NCBI GenBank assembly: GCA_049115695.1
Contig: JAGDZR010000012.1
Location: 248,001-312,000, forward strand
Length of the DNA: 64,000 nucleotides
Origin: JAGDZR01 sp049115695
GTDB taxonomy: Bacteria; Bacteroidota; Bacteroidia; Cytophagales; Cyclobacteriaceae
Direction: 5' to 3'
Both the position numbers and the translations under genes were made by a program. Under the pieces are notes generated by a model. It saw only the letters and a list, made by a program, of their open reading frames with translations, searched no databases and was not told the DNA's origin. Shown piece by piece: positions 62,650 to 64,000 of the stretch. The first letter of the stretch is position 1. Every line of letters starts with the position of its first letter.

Positions 62650-63973
62650 ATTTTTCCAATCTTCTGTACAATGCCTGGCGATCTATGCCCAAATCATTTG
62701 CTGCATGGGTAATGTTGCCTTTATTCTTTTCCAGTGATTTAAGGATTAATCGCTTTTCCATTTCAGCGATATTAAGTGTGTCATTGAAATTATCTTCGCC
62801 TCCCAGGGAAAATGATTGTGGCGTTAGGCGATCGTCAGCAAGTATTACAGCCTTTTCGATGGTATGCTCCAATTCTCGAATGTTTCCAGGCCAATGGTAA
62901 TTTTGGAGTGAATTCAGGGAGGCATTATCTAGTTTCAACTTGGGTTTATTATAGCGTGATTTAAACTGGTTTAAAAAGTGATTGGCGAGTAGGGGAATGT
63001 CTTCCTTTCTATCCCGAAGAGATGGAATATTTATTTCCACTGTGTTGATTCTATACAAAAGATCCTGTCTGAACAGTGAAGAGTCGTTAACATCATTATT
63101 GGTGGCACAGATCAAACGAATGTCAACACCAATCTTATGATGACTACCAACTCTGGAAACTTCTTGATTTTGAAGTACACTTAACAGTTTTGCTTGCTGT
63201 ACTAGGTTAATATTTGATATTTCATCCAGAAATAATGTACTGTTATTGGCAAGCTCGAAAACACCGGGTTTATCCTCTTTTGCATCTGTGTATGCCCCTT
63301 TAACATGACCAAATAATTCGTTCTCGAAAAGTGTTTCAGGCAAAGACCCAAGATCCACAGTTATAAGATTGTTGGTATTGCGAGGAGATGTCTGATGAAT
63401 ATGATGTGCAAATACAGTTTTACCTGTCCCATTTTCCCCTTTTAGTAAAACAGATGCATCAGTCTTGGCAACTTTTTCTAAATCTCCCAGCGCTTTCAGA
63501 AACGGCCGGGACTTGCCGATGAGCAAATGATTCGTTTGATCATACTGACTTACTGCTTTCAGCAAAGAGAGTTGATTGGCGGTTGATCTAAGGTCCAATA
63601 AGTTATCGAGTGTAGCATATATGCGATGATTGTTCCATGGCTTTGTGATAAAATCACGGGCTCCCAGCTTCATAGCATGGACAACAAGGTCAATTTCTCC
63701 ATATGCCGTAATTGGAATGATGTCAATATTGGGATATTGATTTGATATTTGTTTCATTATATCTAATCCCTCGGAACCATCACTGTTGCCAGCCGAATAG
63801 TTCATGTCGAGCAGGACTAGATCAAACGGTGTTTCATTTAGTACATTATCCAGGTTTTCAGTACCAGAGAGGGCATGCACATATTGATATCTTTGTTTGA
63901 GCAAAAGCTTCGCTGATGTTAATACTGCTGCGTCATCGTCAACGATGAGAATGCTGGCTTCAATTTTGGACAT
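62639..63973 (-). CDS. Sigma-54-dependent response regulator, NtrC family
   Basis: A 444-aa regulator with a receiver domain (residues 5-125; phospho-acceptor Asp56 in DLVLLDMNYS), an AAA+ domain (150-375; Walker A GENGTGKTVFA, Walker B TLFLDEI) and a Fis-type HTH at the end (NITHAANDLGIDRQALYRRLE). The sigma-54 contact loop GAFTGA is here GAYTDA, a form I also associate with Bacteroidota members of this family. It activates sigma-54 promoters in response to the histidine kinase cotranscribed with it. Start ATG at 63973, only 27 bp from the window edge. Confidence 0.95.
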   Translation of the reverse strand: MSKIEASILIVDDDAAVLTSAKLLLKQRYQYVHALSGTENLDNVLNETPFDLVLLDMNYSAGNSDGSEGLDIMKQISNQYPNIDIIPITAYGEIDLVVHAMKLGARDFITKPWNNHRIYATLDNLLDLRSTANQLSLLKAVSQYDQTNHLLIGKSRPFLKALGDLEKVAKTDASVLLKGENGTGKTVFAHHIHQTSPRNTNNLITVDLGSLPETLFENELFGHVKGAYTDAKEDKPGVFELANNSTLFLDEISNINLVQQAKLLSVLQNQEVSRVGSHHKIGVDIRLICATNNDVNDSSLFRQDLLYRINTVEINIPSLRDRKEDIPLLANHFLNQFKSRYNKPKLKLDNASLNSLQNYHWPGNIRELEHTIEKAVILADDRLTPQSFSLGGEDNFNDTLNIAEMEKRLILKSLEKNKGNITHAANDLGIDRQALYRRLEKYGL

Positions 63974-64000
63974 AGTGTATCAAAAACAAACACTTAAATG

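Overview
The window looks like a chromosomal segment of a free-living, probably marine Bacteroidota of the Cytophagales type. The evidence is a SusC/SusD pair, a Porin_10-like barrel, LpxK (Gram-negative lipid A synthesis), TAnnTTTG-type promoter boxes and a Bacteroidota-style NtrC regulator. No replication origin, complete transposon or CRISPR array was seen.

Left part (1-34,200) is an accessory carbohydrate region. Its core is an AraC-type regulator (4203-5036, minus) divergent from a tight nine-gene operon (5219-15455, plus): a FucI-like sugar isomerase, a two-subunit transketolase, a lipoprotein sugar-binding protein, a DUF2291 protein, a ribose-type ABC ATPase and permease, an exported DUF1593 (Sde182 / nucleoside-hydrolase-like) protein and an FGGY kinase. 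Six more DUF1593 genes flank it: one cut by the left edge, 127-2385, 2408-3907, and three in a row at 15721-19976, one of which has an in-frame TGA. These follow an alpha-L-rhamnosidase. Beyond them lie an oxidoreductase, a secreted bicupin, two GH88/GH105-type unsaturated glycuronyl hydrolases, a pectate lyase and susCD. This is a pectin-type polysaccharide utilization locus. My working hypothesis is that it handles a pectin carrying an unusual pentofuranose, for which apiose (rhamnogalacturonan II or seagrass apiogalacturonan) is the best candidate. The DUF1593 proteins would be candidate furanosidases and isomerase, kinase and transketolase the catabolic route. The families are well supported; the substrate and the enzymatic role of DUF1593 are inference.

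Middle part (34,500-45,500): a membrane protein and a HEXXH protein of unknown function, a tRNA-Asp unit invaded by a GIY-YIG endonuclease gene, accA with lipid-related genes (patatin, PlsC-like acyltransferase), an MFS transporter, a TetR repressor divergent from an FAD monooxygenase with a clear double operator, and a second larger acyltransferase.

Right part (45,900-64,000) is mostly core-type: M14 carboxypeptidase-like protein, sulfotransferase, a zinc-ribbon coiled-coil protein with Nif3-like protein, lpxK, putative porin, MiaE, a gamma-glutamylcyclotransferase-fold protein, a tandem array of six small membrane-anchored coiled-coil genes, SemiSWEET, a ROK kinase, a tail-specific protease, an adhesin-like DUF4097 protein and an NtrC-type response regulator with its histidine kinase. 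The most unusual structures outside the sugar locus are the tRNA-Asp/GIY-YIG arrangement and the small coiled-coil array.
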